A DNA stretch of 64,000 nucleotides, from contig NC_063155.1 of NCBI RefSeq assembly GCF_020921035.1, forward strand, positions 26,777,294 to 26,841,293, given 5' to 3'. The stretch comes from Rhodamnia argentea (lineage: Eukaryota; Streptophyta; Magnoliopsida; Myrtales; Myrtaceae). Positions 38,603-50,057 of this stretch are shown here, piece after piece. Under the pieces are notes generated by a model. The model saw only the letters and a list, made by a program, of their open reading frames with translations. It ran no database searches and was not told the origin of the DNA. Every line of letters starts with the position of its first letter. Positions within the stretch are counted from its first letter, which is position 1. The position numbers and the translations under genes are program-made.

Positions 38603-38953
38603 ATGTCGCATGGCCCATCAGCCGCTCATCAAACCACCAGGATCACCATCTTGCAGTGCATCATCTGGGTGTCCTTCACCGCCGCCACCGCCCTCGTGCA
38701 GCTCCCTTGCGAGTTTGTCGATGGCAACCCGATCCCGACCCTGTTCCTGAAGGGCCGCCCGTCCTCCTCGACCTTCCAAGGCTTCGTTCTCTCCCTCATG
38801 ACCGCCTTCGCCGGAGCTTACTCCTCTCTCATGGTCCACCACATACCCGGGATCGCCAGTGCTTGCTGCTACTTATCCGTGATCTCCATGACGTCCGCGG
38901 TCGCCTTCTTCTTCGTCTTGGCCATGTCCCAGGTCCGCTCCCCGGGGGATTGA
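38603..38953 (+). CDS. 116-aa three-helix membrane protein, unknown family (copy 1)
   Basis: Not recognised. The protein has three hydrophobic helices at about residues 15-34, 58-78 and 83-107, separated by short polar loops, a Cys near 38 and a GRPSSSTF turn before helix 2. There is no signal peptide, and the short tail ends SQVRSPGD. GC-rich coding sequence contrasts with AT-rich flanks. ATG at 38603 is preceded by a TATA-like element about 90 bp upstream. The longer Arg/His-rich frames over the same DNA are shadows. Copy 2 (47940) differs at only two residues (A7T, D116A), with eight silent changes, which argues for a real constrained protein. It converges with the 243-aa gene at 39958. 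A CAG|GT near its end could be an unused or real splice donor; no downstream exon was found. Confidence 0.7.
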   Translation: MSHGPSAAHQTTRITILQCIIWVSFTAATALVQLPCEFVDGNPIPTLFLKGRPSSSTFQGFVLSLMTAFAGAYSSLMVHHIPGIASACCYLSVISMTSAVAFFFVLAMSQVRSPGD

Positions 38954-39957
38954 TGGTGTTGTAGTAATTAATGTAGCTAAGGGATGATTATTTGTGTCTC
39001 AAGCCTATCCATGGGTGTAGGATTGGCTCTTGTAGTTTTATTTGGTCTTGGACGCGTGTAACTACTAAGGTACTGCGCATATGATCAGACTTTTAAGTAC
39101 GAGTTGTAAGAATTTCAAAGTACCTATAGATATGCGAATTTGCGTCACATGTCACAAAAATCAGCATGCCTTAAACGGGCTAACTCGCTTCTTATTTATC
39201 AAAGTCGGCACCAAAAACATACCCGCCAGCTCGAGGAGTCAACGAATATCTAGGAAGCTATCATCCAAAGGGGAAAGAGAATTTGGAGATCAAAATGGAG
39301 CCACATCTAATACTGTTAGCGTAACACTTACTGTACAGTTTGTCGCAAATTATACCAATTTTAAAGATCAATCTTATTATATCTAATACTGTTTAAGAAG
39401 GGGAAAAGGGATTCGGGACAAGAAAGAGAGTGTCAACCGTGCACAATCGAGGTCATGAAAAACCACCTATTATAACTATCCGTGATAGTGGCCAAACGGA
39501 CCTATCTTAAGTTTGGGGACACGTTTTATTTTATTTTTTTGGATAACCCACCTCGCATAAACTCGGCCACTCAAAAACCCATTTATGGAACGCTTCTCAA
39601 AGGCTCAAACCCCATAAACAGGTTAGGTTTAGGCTTTCGAATTATAAAGGCGATATTGATTCAAAGTAATTTGTATGCAGTTGATGAGATCCGACCGAAT
39701 ACCCTCGGAGCTCAAGCTGAAAATTTTTATTACAAATTTCCGTACCTTACGTATGAAAACGTTTATACATCTCATTGCTGGAAAAAAGATGTGCAACCCT
39801 CCAAAATGGAAAGTCGTATCATGACCGATTGTCCACTAAACTTCTCCTATAGCAACTATATTTGAGAGTCGGTTCTGGCTCCTATTCTTTTCATGGTAGC
39901 TAGATTTGATTCCCGTCGAGACCAAAGTCGACCTAATTAATGTCGTATGCCTAGGAA

Positions 39958-40689
39958 TCAGTCCGGCTTTCTCATCTTCACGAAGACTAAGACAAAAGCC
40001 GCAAAGGATACAACACCACAAACCCATCCAATGCCCATAGACAATTTGCTCAAGAACATGCTCATCATCAGGAAAAACCCTAAGGCGGCAGAAGCCGACC
40101 CCGCTTTCTCAGCGATCATGGCCATCTCCGTGTACCCTAGTTCACGCATCAAAACCCCGACCAGGGAAGCCGCGAACCCTAACACCACTGCCACCTCAGA
40201 GAAGTTCAGGAGAAATGAAAGAAGCGCCGAGTGGCGTAGTTTAGCTATGTCGACGGAGGACGAGAAGTGGAATACCATGAAAGCCACCATCGCCTGGTAG
40301 GTGAGCCCGAGGAACACCTTCCCCAGATTCACCGGCGGAAGCCTCCTCCTTCCCGCCTCATCCTCATCGTCGCCCGCTCGTATTAGCTCAATGTCAATGG
40401 TGCGATAGTCGAGCAGGGTTTCCGGAGGCGGGTTCATGCGGATCCTCACCTGCCGAAAGCGGAGATCTTGGTGCTGCAAAGGAGGGACGCGATCCGGCCC
40501 ACGGATCGTATTGCTATCGGAGAGATGAGACGTGGCTGCCTCGTGAACAGAGAGCGGCAACGGGACCGCATCGAAATCGGAGAGAGCCGACGGCTTGTCT
40601 TCCTCGGTGGCAGCCTGGGCCGCCGGTGCAGGTCCTGAATCGTTCCCCTGAGAAGAAGCAGCATCAGCTGGCCGCTCGACAGCCGCCAT
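39958..40689 (-). CDS. 243-aa four-helix membrane protein, unknown family (copy 1)
   Basis: Not recognised. Start taken at the ATG at 40689 (MAAVERP). Upstream in-frame ATGs exist, but that stretch is promoter/leader-like and contains length-changing differences between the copies, while from MAAVERP both copies are exactly 243 residues. The N-terminal ~115 residues are acidic and low in structure. A basic GRRRLPPVNLGK segment follows, then four hydrophobic helices (about 125-145, 152-178, 193-212 and 218-237) and a short basic tail (KMRKPD). It is likely an integral membrane protein with a cytosolic N-terminal region (inference). It differs from copy 2 at about 37 positions, mostly in the N-terminal half. 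It converges on the 116-aa gene, with about 1 kb between stops. Confidence 0.7.
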   Translation of the reverse strand: MAAVERPADAASSQGNDSGPAPAAQAATEEDKPSALSDFDAVPLPLSVHEAATSHLSDSNTIRGPDRVPPLQHQDLRFRQVRIRMNPPPETLLDYRTIDIELIRAGDDEDEAGRRRLPPVNLGKVFLGLTYQAMVAFMVFHFSSSVDIAKLRHSALLSFLLNFSEVAVVLGFAASLVGVLMRELGYTEMAMIAEKAGSASAALGFFLMMSMFLSKLSMGIGWVCGVVSFAAFVLVFVKMRKPD

Positions 40690-40781
40690 GATGACAAGAA
40701 GGGCAAGGGTGTGCGAATTAGGAAGCATGTGTTTCCGGGACATGTGAGACCCGCGCTTTTTAAAGGCAACGAGAGTGTGGG

Positions 40782-40806
40782 TTTGACTCTTATGCAAGAG
40801 GTCAAC
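40782..40806 (-). promoter_or_regulatory. degenerate promoter of the copy-1 243-aa gene
   Basis: The position matching the copy-2 TATA box reads CTTATGCAAG instead of CTTATATAAG, so the canonical TATA is lost. W-box cores flank it: TTGACT on plus at 40783, and TTGACC on minus at about 40800-40805. The second is missing in copy 2 (GGTTAAC). Confidence 0.45.
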
Positions 40807-40879
40807 TCCCATGAATTTCCCAGCAAAGGAGTCGAAATTTCACGTCTGAGTCGGTTCCGAGGATGTTGGGTGCTCTTTC

Positions 40880-41330
40880 CTCCTTCGACACACGAAGATC
40901 GAACTGTTGAAAAACAAATGCGAAACCGAACACAGAACACAAGGATTTACGTGGTTCGATCAAGGTGATCTACGTCCACGGGCGAAGCAAAACGAAATTC
41001 CACTATGATCAAAGAGAGTACAGATTACTGAAGTCGGTTTTCGACCGAACAAAAGTACACGGCTCACTCGATTTTCACATAAGGAAAATCCTCAATACCA
41101 AACGAAAAGAAACCCTAGCTGCAGTATAAAAATAGAGCCAAAAAAAAAAATTTCTCGGGACGTTGCCCCGAACCCCCATGCAGATCTGTTCGCACCGCAA
41201 AGGAGATTTGTTCGCTTGTCCGAGTCACAAACTAAATCTCAATTTTTCCTCTACTTTTTTGGGCCACACAAAAATATGTCAGATCGGGTGATAAATCGGA
41301 CCGGGTACATAAAATTTAAGACATATTTAA
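40880..41330. repeat. dispersed repeat present only in copy 1
   Basis: AACACAAGGATTTACGTGG followed by TCTACGTCCACGG is a signature I associate with abundant dispersed plant repeats, probably LTR-derived. The segment replaces the position where copy 2 has a LINE fragment; both rejoin at the shared AACGATAACRAGAAAGAGGG. Confidence 0.4.
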
Positions 41331-42020
41331 CAAACGATAACGAGAAAGAGGGATCTTTACTTTGATCACCATCAACTGTTGTTTTTTTTTCCCTTTTCGA
41401 ATTCCCTAAAGGAAATGTTTTTCTTTTTCCCAACTCCACAGATTTGGGATTTTTTAGGAGACAAATTTTTCTTTTTTGGATATAATTGGGATAGAGGTTA
41501 AAGTTGGGTTTTAAGCCCAAAGTCTCCGAAGGAAATGTTTCTCTTTTTTTTCCCGACTCAACAGGTTTTCGAAGATCTTTTTTTTTTTTTAGGTGTTAGG
41601 CGAAATAAGCCGTACGCTAGGAATGCCATGTGTGTACTATGAATCAGGTAATATAAGTTTTTCGAGTGAAGGAGGGTCCAACTGAATATGCCAAGGGTGC
41701 TCGGAGGTTCGGGCATTCTCTTGGTTTCTGGCGTGAGAACGTGGGGAGGGGAGAGATGAGGCAAATACAGGAGAACTTCAAGGAAGGTGAACGGGGTGGG
41801 GGTGTAGTCTCTTGGTTCTGCATTCGGGGACGCGGTTCGGCTTCTCAGTTCAACTTTTTGCCGTGCGCAAGAATCCCATAATCTCTTAGAAGCATCGTCG
41901 CAATTTTCGCTATACTACATGAGAAGGTCCGAATTTGCAGATTGAGATAGATGAGCCACGAATTTCAGGGTACTTTAAACAAGTAAAGCACCACCTTGAT
42001 CTGTTTTTTTTTTTTTTTTT

Positions 42021-42385
42021 TTGGTTTAACATAACCAAAAACCTCAAACTGATATATCTATGATAAATTTACTTCGAACTAATTTTTTGACCTCCAAACA
42101 CCACAAAATGATATGCCCGTGATAAATTTAGTATCCATCGGTTCTCGTTAAATTTAACCATCAAATTGCGGAGTTGGATGATACGTTTGACGGATGTACC
42201 ATTTTGAGATTTTTACCCTCTTTTTATCACATGTGTGCCAGTTTGGAATTTTTGGTGATCCAAAAATTAATTCGAGGTATGTTTGTGACAAATGTACAAG
42301 TTTAGGATTTTTGGTGGTCAAAAAATTAGTTAAGATAGATTTGTCACATGTGTATTAGTTTTGATTTTTTGTGGTATTAACCTTT
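42021..42385. mobile_element. foldback element, family D (copy 1)
   Basis: Inverted arms of 'aaccaaaaacctcaaactgatatatc..gataaattta' and 'gatagatttgtcacatgtg..ttgattttttgtggt', non-coding. The same element lies at the equivalent place in copy 2 (about 51,655-52,030), so it predates the duplication. Confidence 0.65.
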
Positions 42386-42409
42386 TCTCTTTTTATAAGA
42401 CATCTATTG

Positions 42410-42870
42410 GGGAAATTGAAAAAAAAGTTCTAAACCTATTACATTTGTGTTAATTTAGTCGTAAACCTTTCAATTTTGCCAATTGAGTCCTAAATCTTTT
42501 GACCATTTGTCAATGTAGCCCATTCAGTTAGTTTTGGCAGAAAATAGCTGACATGAATTACGTGGCGCGGCCTGATTGACATGGACAACTTTTTAACAAT
42601 TTATAAAAAAAAAAATTGAATTTTTTCTTTCAATTTTTTTCTTTATTTTTTCCTTTATTTTTTTTGCCGGTGGCCGGTCACCATGCGCTAGCTATCGGCC
42701 ACAAGTGATGGCCGATCGGGGCTAGCCTCGCTTGGCCAGCATCGTTCTCGCCCGCCACGGGCGAGGGTCGGCCTTCCTAGCCTTCGCTTGGGTGAGGGTG
42801 AGCACCGACAAGGCTTCCTTCACCAAATCTAGCGAGGTTGACCCTCTCCCTCGCCTTTTAAGTGGTTTCT
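42410..42870. mobile_element. family A element, left half only (copy 1)
   Basis: Left arm with 'gttctaaacctattacatttgtg..aattgagtcctaaat', AT spacer and GC-rich core (GGTGGCCGG through CTCGCC). The sequence passes into unrelated DNA without the right arm. The same truncation in copy 2 dates it before the duplication. Confidence 0.65.
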
Positions 42871-45209
42871 TAGTTGAAATAGGCTTCCTAATTTAAGATC
42901 TCCACTTTTGAATGCCTTGAGTGAGATTGTAATCTCTGTTGTATTGCTTATTTATAATGAAATTGTGTTGATCTCACCATAAATGTAGGTTATATCGGCA
43001 AAACCACATAAATCTGGCATTCGATTTATTTTCTTGCTATGTTTACTTTATTGTTCGATTGATTGCCTGCACCACAACTAATATTATCCTTTTTCACTTT
43101 GCAAATAGGAACATTCATTCATAATTCCTAAGGTAACCACGTCATCTATTTCTATAGCTTTAATTTTCTTTTGATATATCGATGCAATGTTACGATAAAT
43201 ATTGCAATTGGAATACCAATTAGAAAATCATAATTCAAATATCTAATATAAAAATTTTATTTCAATGAAATAGTGGAATATTAAATAGTACTTTAATACT
43301 AAGAACATAAAAAATATTTAATAGTACATTTAAAACTAAAAATATAGTTAGTAAAGTGTGAAATTAGAAAAAAAAATATTAAATATATTAAATATATCCT
43401 CTTCTTCCCCTTTTTTGGTCCATTAATTTAGTAAATTCATCAATATTTCCCCGGAGATAATAGTTATCTTTGACTAATTTACAAGTAGTAAAGTGCGGAA
43501 TCAATCAACAATAAAAAAAAATCATAATTATAAATTCCTCGAGAAACCACGTCACCAATTTACTATCGATCTCCCTTTCATCCTAAAATGTAGAAAGTGA
43601 CAATTTGACAGAGTGATAAAGATAGTGTGGAAAAACATGTGTATTGCAGTGAAGTTGTGTGGCAATAGAAACAATGACGACAACACCACCAACAACAATA
43701 ATAATTTTAAAAATCGTCAACATACTACTACTCGAATCTGACCGTGCATTACCATTTGTTACAACTGGGTCCTCCAAACTTATCTCTGACAATAACTTAA
43801 GGACAAAATTAAATTTTTTGTCCAAAAATACATAGCAAAATATGCATCACATTGTACATGTTTCTAACAAAATGCCCTTTTGGTGCATTGTGTTATTCTT
43901 GTCCAAGGTGCAAAAGGTTGGGTTTTTGTTTGGAACGTTTGAAATGTTAGATTGTTTTTATCCCAGGCGTAAAAGGTTGGACTTTTAAAATAAAATAAAA
44001 AATTCTTTTACCCCTTTTTGATAAACGTTAAGCTACATTTCGTTTTACCAAATTATAATATTTTACAAACTAAACAAATATCATTAGCACAAAAGAAAAT
44101 GATCAAATAGAATTTTTTTGTTGTGGGAGTCGAGCTCCACACCTCAAGATAAATGTCCACACCCCACCCACAATGTCCTTATAAACTTATGCTTGCTCAT
44201 TTTGGTATATAGCAATTAATGACATGCTTCGTGAGCCAAACTTTTGACTAATTTCTATTTTGGCATTTGCTACCTTCTATGGCACGATCGTGGGACTGCG
44301 TAAATGACGTATTTCAACCAGTGAACTAAGTAACTATGATCAAACCAAACATTCCTTAGCGAGTATGAGACGCCTATGTTAAAGTCGATAAGGTAACTAG
44401 ATTAGTCAATCCTCCCTCACCTTATTTTTCCAACAGCTCTATTTGTTTAGTGGAATTTGAATAATTTAGAAATAAACTTTTTCAAATATAGTCACTTGTA
44501 ATGCTCGAAATAATTAGTTTATGAAAAATATTTTTATTATGTATAATATTTTAAATGCAAAAATATTTTCATTTGCGATGAATATATTCTTTGTTTAGTA
44601 AAAATAATATGCTTCCAAGGTTGGGCCAGACATCTCTCGCCTTATATAGAAATGCTTTTGCCGGTCCATAGTCTGCAAATGACGAGTTAATGTGAGTGCA
44701 ATATATGTATCCTCTTAACGCAACTTAAGCCCACTGGAAGTAGGGTAGGTCATTTACAACACAGAAAACTTAATAAGCACATTTCACATAAGCATATCGT
44801 ATTCGATCAATATCGTTAGGTTGCAACAATAATTTGGGATAAAAACAAAGTTTCAATGAGTTAATTGAACAGATTGATCTTAGGATACAAGATAGGTAAC
44901 GATCATATCCAGACCCGCTCGATTTGCTTTGGTCGGACGGACCATGCGTTCTACGGAGGGCGTGATCAGGTTGATCGGCACGCCTATTTTAAAAAAAAAA
45001 AATGCTACTGATCAATTCCAAGTTCACTTTTTATTCCGAGTGTGACATAAAATTAGGGCACTAGGAATTGAAGAGAAGACAAGCTCGATTAACTTTTTGA
45101 TGATCAAACCAAACCTTAATAACCAAACAAGCGCAAAGGGACGAGGTGACGAGAGAGATGTGAACGTTCATATTGTTTAGAATCATTCAAACCGATGGAG
45201 ACCGACGAG
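42871..45209. other. non-coding right part of copy 1
   Basis: AT-rich. An 80-codon minus-strand frame at 43,583-43,825 has one hydrophobic stretch but is disrupted in copy 2. The intact site into which copy 2's large foldback element inserted is at about 43,775-43,783 (CCAAACTTATCTC). Confidence 0.6.
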
Positions 45210-45695
45210 AGTGGCGATTGTCACCCGGGTGCGGTAGAGGGCCGCGGCCCTCCCCCCGGACTTGGGCGAGGGCCGGCGAACCTCACCCAAATCCGGGAGA
45301 GGGTCGCGGTTCTCTCGCCTCTCGTCGGCGGGGTCGCCGGCGGTGGGGTGGCGGCCATAGGCGGGAGGTAGCCCGTCCCGGCTGGATATCACTTCTTTTT
45401 TTCTTTTCTTTTTTTTATTAACTTTGAGTTTTTTATTTTAAATTTAATTTAATTAAAAATTAGGTTAAAATTCTAAATTGACAAAAAAACAAAAAAAAAA
45501 GCCCTTGATCAGAAGGAGTATTTGGTCGGCCGGTCGGTCGGCGAAACCAAGCCCTTATCTAAAATAATTATGACCACTTTAGGCCCTTATTTGAAACAAT
45601 GGTGGCACTTCAGGCCCTTCTTTGAAACAAGATCAACTGCATGCCCTTATTTGAGAAATTAAGAATACTTGGAGCCCTCATTTAAAATTTTCCCA
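45210..45695. repeat. junction between duplicates: GC-rich remnant and ~35-bp tandem repeats
   Basis: A GC-rich palindromic stretch (about 45,215-45,370) resembling a family A core is followed by AT-rich DNA. Then come about four imperfect ~35-bp repeats carrying 'gcccttatttgaaacaa' (45,545-45,690). The open frames over the GC block are compositional. Confidence 0.6.
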
Positions 45696-47650
45696 AATTT
45701 TAGGGTTTCGACTCACAATTTCTGCCTTTTCTTTTGCCATTTATATTTTTTGTGGTGAATGTTGCACTTTCACCAATTTGAATCGACTTATCATCTTATT
45801 TGAAACAAGCACCGTGCCTGTTAAAGTTGAGCATAATGGACAGGTCAAACAGAACTAGATGGGTTCTTCCGATTTTGGGAAGCTCTAATCCAATTTTCAG
45901 TTCCTCAAAATGAAATCGGCAATAGGGTGGTCCGGTTCCCGATTCTAAGAATGAAACCGGACCGATATATAGCCCAGGACGGATTGCCCATTTTTATTTT
46001 TTTAATACAAAACCTAATTTGGGGCTTTTTATCAAGTTCAACAAATGGGAACAGAAGTTATTTCTCAATCATTTAATACTAGTCACTAAGCCTTTTAGTG
46101 ATAAACAATGAACTTCTTTTTCTTTTTCTTTTTTACTTTAAATTCACTATTATTTATATTAAACTGGACTGTCCGAGAATCGCACCGCACTAATCTGGTC
46201 CGGTCCACGGTTCCTAAGTGAATTGGACCATGCTCACCCCTGGTGTGTGCGCACCTTGACTTTTCTAATCGAAAGCAATCAAAATTTTCACAATAAAATT
46301 CGTAGTAATTCTTTTCCTAATATTTTTTTTTTTGGAATTTTGATAAATTTAAAATTTTTATCAAAAAAGAATAGAGTTACCGCTTACTTTTAAGCTTAAT
46401 CAAGAATAAACGTGCCCTAAGATTTCAACTCTTTATCTGGCCCTAAAAGTTAAAAAAAAAAATTGAGTCTTTAATTTTGGTTAGCAGTAATTAGGCATTA
46501 CTCATTCCTCGTAAGAGTTGATAATTCATGTGATGCCTTCCTATTTGTATTTGATTTTCTTCTTGTTTGGAATTAATTATGTAGTAATTGATTTCTCGTA
46601 ATAACTCAATGTCGTGCTTCGGGAGAACTAGGAACGGAGAGCTTTTCCCACTTATTCGCCCGACTCTTAGGCCTTAAGAATACTTTTTAATTTTTAAGAA
46701 AGAGTGATTTGCCTTCTTCAACCTTCTCTCCTTTCCCAAGTAAAGCTAAAAGTTTGATGAAGCGAGTAAGCTCGATCTCTTAAAGTTAAAAGATAATACC
46801 AATTCTGCCACCATTAAGTGAATCTTTAGCTCTTAAGAGACTTATTAAGATTCTAAATATGATTTTCTCAATGACGCGACTTAACACAGTTGCGGAAATC
46901 CGAGCATGAAATTTGAACCAGAAACTTACCACCAAGCCACCGATCATAGACTCCTTCAATGCGTCTTATCACACTCGACATCGTCAATCAAAATAACATT
47001 CCGTTCGTTTCCATAGCAGTATAAGAAAGAAACCATATAATCCAGTTGCAAATCAAGACACATTCCATATAATACATATCCGTAACTCTCTTTAAACCAA
47101 AATCGGCGGCCAATTACCGAATCCGCCTTCAGTAATAACCACACGCTGAGATCTCGGATTGCTGCTACGGCTTTGCCTTTAGGCGGTGCGTGCCTAGGTT
47201 CGATGTCCCCAACACCATTATCCTTCAGAGTAATAAGGTCGAACGAGTACGGATCTAATATTTGTGAGACGAAAATCTTCACGAAGCTTCTCCAATCTCC
47301 ATCCAAGCTGGACTTGTGCACTGTGAAACCTGAAATCATGCACACACGAATCCCCAAATCTAGGCTAGATCAGGGTAGAAACATTCTCGAAATGGGAAAG
47401 AGAATCTTTCGGATATAGACTAGATCAAAAGAGAAAAACACCTCAAAACGAGAGAAAAGCAAAAAAAAAAAAAAAAGAAAAAGAAATCAGGGAACCAAAT
47501 TAGCCAAAGAAAAGGGAAAAAGGAGGGAAGGAAGAGATCTAACTCAAACCCTCCCCTCTCCACTCCATGGAGATTGACGAAGACGAATGTGTGAACCCTG
47601 AGAGGGAGGGGAAAGAACGCTAGAAAGGAGAGAGGAAAAGTGACAAATTA

Positions 47651-47846
47651 CTTGGAAAGTTCAGAGAAAAGAGAATGCAACTCCTAAGACACGGTCGATG
47701 GAGACTTTCCTTGACCAACGATAAGCCCACAAGAGCAAAAGAGATGCGATTCAATTACTTGGAAAGTTCAAAGAAGAGAGAATGCGATTCCTATGAACCG
47801 GTCGATTCAGCCTTGGTTGACTAACTTTTTAAGTCCTTTAATATAA
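47651..47846 (+). promoter_or_regulatory. promoter of the copy-2 116-aa protein gene, duplicated W-box module
   Basis: The same twofold module as copy 1, with TTGACC at 47711, TTGACT at 47817 and TAATATAA at 47839-47846, upstream of ATG 47940. Conservation of both W-box cores in both copies supports function. Confidence 0.5.
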
Positions 47847-47939
47847 GAAAGAGAAACCGCTCAATCGGATAATTGAACTCTCTGCGATTTTTGCACCCTC
47901 CCCCATCCAGCGTAGTTCCTCTGAACCGCACACGTTACC

Positions 47940-48290
47940 ATGTCGCATGGCCCATCGACCGCTCATCAAACCACCAGGATCACCATCTTGCAGTGCATCA
48001 TCTGGGTGTCCTTCACGGCCGCCACTGCCCTCGTGCAGCTCCCGTGCGAGTTCGTCGATGGCAACCCGATCCCGACCCTATTCCTGAAGGGCCGCCCATC
48101 CTCCTCGACCTTCCAAGGCTTCGTTCTCTCCCTCATGACCGCCTTCGCTGGAGCTTACTCCTCTCTCATGGTCCACCACATACCCGGGATCGCCAGTGCT
48201 TGCTGCTACTTATCCGTGATCTCCATGACGTCCGCGGTCGCCTTCTTCTTCGTCTTGGCCATGTCCCAGGTCCGCTCCCCGGGGGCTTGA
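47940..48290 (+). CDS. 116-aa three-helix membrane protein, unknown family (copy 2)
   Basis: Same length as the copy-1 protein and the same three predicted membrane helices; only A7T and D116A differ. By eye the two coding sequences differ at 10 of 351 bases, 8 of them silent. That silent excess is what selection on the protein would produce, and it is the main evidence that this unrecognised frame is a gene. The TATA-like element and W-box module are conserved upstream. It converges with the 243-aa gene at 49222. Confidence 0.7.
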   Translation: MSHGPSTAHQTTRITILQCIIWVSFTAATALVQLPCEFVDGNPIPTLFLKGRPSSSTFQGFVLSLMTAFAGAYSSLMVHHIPGIASACCYLSVISMTSAVAFFFVLAMSQVRSPGA

Positions 48291-49221
48291 TGGTGTTGTA
48301 GTAATTAATGTACCTAAGGGATGATTATTTGTGTCTCAAGCCTATACATGGGTGTATGATCGGCTCTTGTAGTTTTATTTGGTCTTGGACGCGTGTAACT
48401 ACTAAGGTACTGGGCATATGATCAGACTTTTTAAGTACGAGTTGTAAGAATTTCAAAGTTTGTACCTATAGATATGCGAATTTACGTCACATGTCACACA
48501 AATCAGCATGTCTCAAGCGGGCTAACTCGCTTGTTATTTATCAAAGTCAGCACCAAAAACATACCTGCCAGCTCGAGGAGTCAACGAATATCTAGGAAGC
48601 TATCATCCAAAGGGGAAAGAGAATTTGGAGATCTAAATGAAGCCATATATAGTACTGTTAGCGTCACACTTACTGTACAGTTTGTCGCAAATTATACCAA
48701 TTTTAAAGATCAATTTTAGCATAGCTAGTACTGTTTAAGGAGGGGAAAAGGGATTCGGGACAAGAAAGAGAGTGTCAACCGTGCACAATGGAGGCCATGC
48801 AGACCGCCATGCATAAACTCGGCTACCCGAAAACTCATTTATGGAACGTTCCTCAATTGCTCAAACCCTATGAACGAGTTAGGTTCAGACTTTTGAGCTA
48901 CAAAGGCGAACTTGACTCAAAGTAATCTGTATGCAGTTGATGAGATCTGAACGAATATCCTTCGAGCTCAAGTTGGAAATTTTTATTACAAATTTCCATA
49001 CTCTACGTATGAAAACATTTGTACATCTCATTGCTGGAAAAAAAGATGTGCACCCCTCCAAATGGAAAGTCGTATCATCACCGATTATCCACTAAACTTC
49101 TCCTATAGCCCTCCCCCAACTATAGTTAGGGAGTTGCTTCTGGCTCCTATTCTTTTCATTGTAACTAGATTGATGCCCGTCGAGACCAAAGTCGACCTAG
49201 TTAATGTCGTATACCTATGAA

Positions 49222-49953
49222 TCAGCCTGCCTTTCTCATCTTCACGAAGACCAAGACAAATGCCACAAAGGATACAGCACCACAAACCCATCCAATGCCC
49301 ATAGACAATTTGCTCAACAGCATGCTCATCATGAGGAAAAACCCTAGCACGGCAGAAGCCGACCCCGCTTTCTCAGCGACCATGGCCATCTCCGTGTACC
49401 CTAGGTCGCGCATCAAAACCCCGACCAGGGAAGCCGCAAACCCTACCACCACCGTGACCTCGGAGAAGTTCAGGAGAAATGAAAGAAGCGCCGAGAGGCG
49501 TAGTTTAGCTACGTCGACGGAGGACGAGAAGTGGAATACCATGAAAGCCACCATCGCCTGGTAGGTGAGCCCGAGGAACACCTTCCCCAGATTCACCTGC
49601 GGAAGCCTCCTCCTTCCTGCCTCGTCGTCATTGTCGGCCGCTCGTATTAGCTCAATGTCAACGGTGTGATAGTCAAGCAGGGTTTCCAGAGGCGGGTTCA
49701 TGCGGATCCTCACCCGCCGAAAGCGGAGATCTTGGTGCTGCAAAGGAGGGACGCAATCCAGACCGCGGATCGCATCGCCATCGGAGAGAGGAGACGTGGC
49801 TGCCTCACGAACAGAGAGCGGCAATCGGACTGCGTCACCATTGGAGAGAGCCGACGGCACGTCTTTCTCTGTCGCAACCTGGGCCGCTGGTGCAGGTCCG
49901 GCATCGTCCACCTGAGAAGAAGCAGCATCACGTGGCCGCTCGACAGCCGCCAT
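49222..49953 (-). CDS. 243-aa four-helix membrane protein, unknown family (copy 2)
   Basis: Start at ATG 49953 (MAAVERP), about 70 nt downstream of the predicted transcription start set by the TATATAA box at 50051. The upstream in-frame Met at 50073 lies above the TATA box and is excluded. Layout as in copy 1: an acidic N-terminal region, GRRRLPQVNLGK, four hydrophobic helices and a KMRKAG tail. Helices 1 and 2 are nearly identical to copy 1; most replacements fall in the N-terminal region. Function unknown. The spacing of the first three helices loosely resembles the convergent 116-aa protein, so a distant common origin is possible but unproven. Confidence 0.7.
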   Translation of the reverse strand: MAAVERPRDAASSQVDDAGPAPAAQVATEKDVPSALSNGDAVRLPLSVREAATSPLSDGDAIRGLDCVPPLQHQDLRFRRVRIRMNPPLETLLDYHTVDIELIRAADNDDEAGRRRLPQVNLGKVFLGLTYQAMVAFMVFHFSSSVDVAKLRLSALLSFLLNFSEVTVVVGFAASLVGVLMRDLGYTEMAMVAEKAGSASAVLGFFLMMSMLLSKLSMGIGWVCGAVSFVAFVLVFVKMRKAG

Positions 49954-50050
49954 GATGGCAAGAAGGGCAAGGATATGCGAATTGGGGAGCATGTGTTCTC
50001 GGAACATGTGAGACCGGCTTTTTACAAGTGACGAGTGTAGGCTTTGACTC

Positions 50051-50057
50051 TTATATA
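50051..50057 (-). promoter_or_regulatory. TATA box of the copy-2 243-aa gene
   Basis: Minus-strand CTTATATAAG, about 100 bp upstream of ATG 49953, with a TTGACT W-box core on the plus strand just beyond it. The corresponding copy-1 site is mutated. Confidence 0.6.

Larger units (their letters stand above)
34347..45209. repeat. tandem segmental duplication, copy 1
   Basis: Aligns in the same orientation with 45,696-56,744 over almost its whole length (offset about 11.35 kb at the left end). It begins with GGGTTTCGGCTCAC (copy 2: GGGTTTCGACTCAC) and ends at AGAATCATTCAAACCGATGG (copy 2: AGAATCATTCAGACTGATGG). It carries the 116-aa and 243-aa membrane-protein genes. Private insertions are a MITE at 34603, a 1.55-kb segment at 36056 and a dispersed repeat at about 40,880. 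Confidence 0.95.

Noticed and set aside
38554..38964. 136-codon His/Arg-rich frame (and 47873-48301)
   Set aside because: Out-of-frame shadow of the 116-aa gene. In that frame many of the silent differences between copies become replacements.
39482..39865. 127-codon frame downstream of the 116-aa gene
   Set aside because: Broken by a deletion in copy 2 and without recognisable features.
43583..43825. 80-codon frame with one hydrophobic stretch
   Set aside because: Frame-shifted and interrupted in copy 2; no promoter or homology.
45173..45421. GC-rich open frames on both strands
   Set aside because: Open because of composition in a foldback-like GC core.
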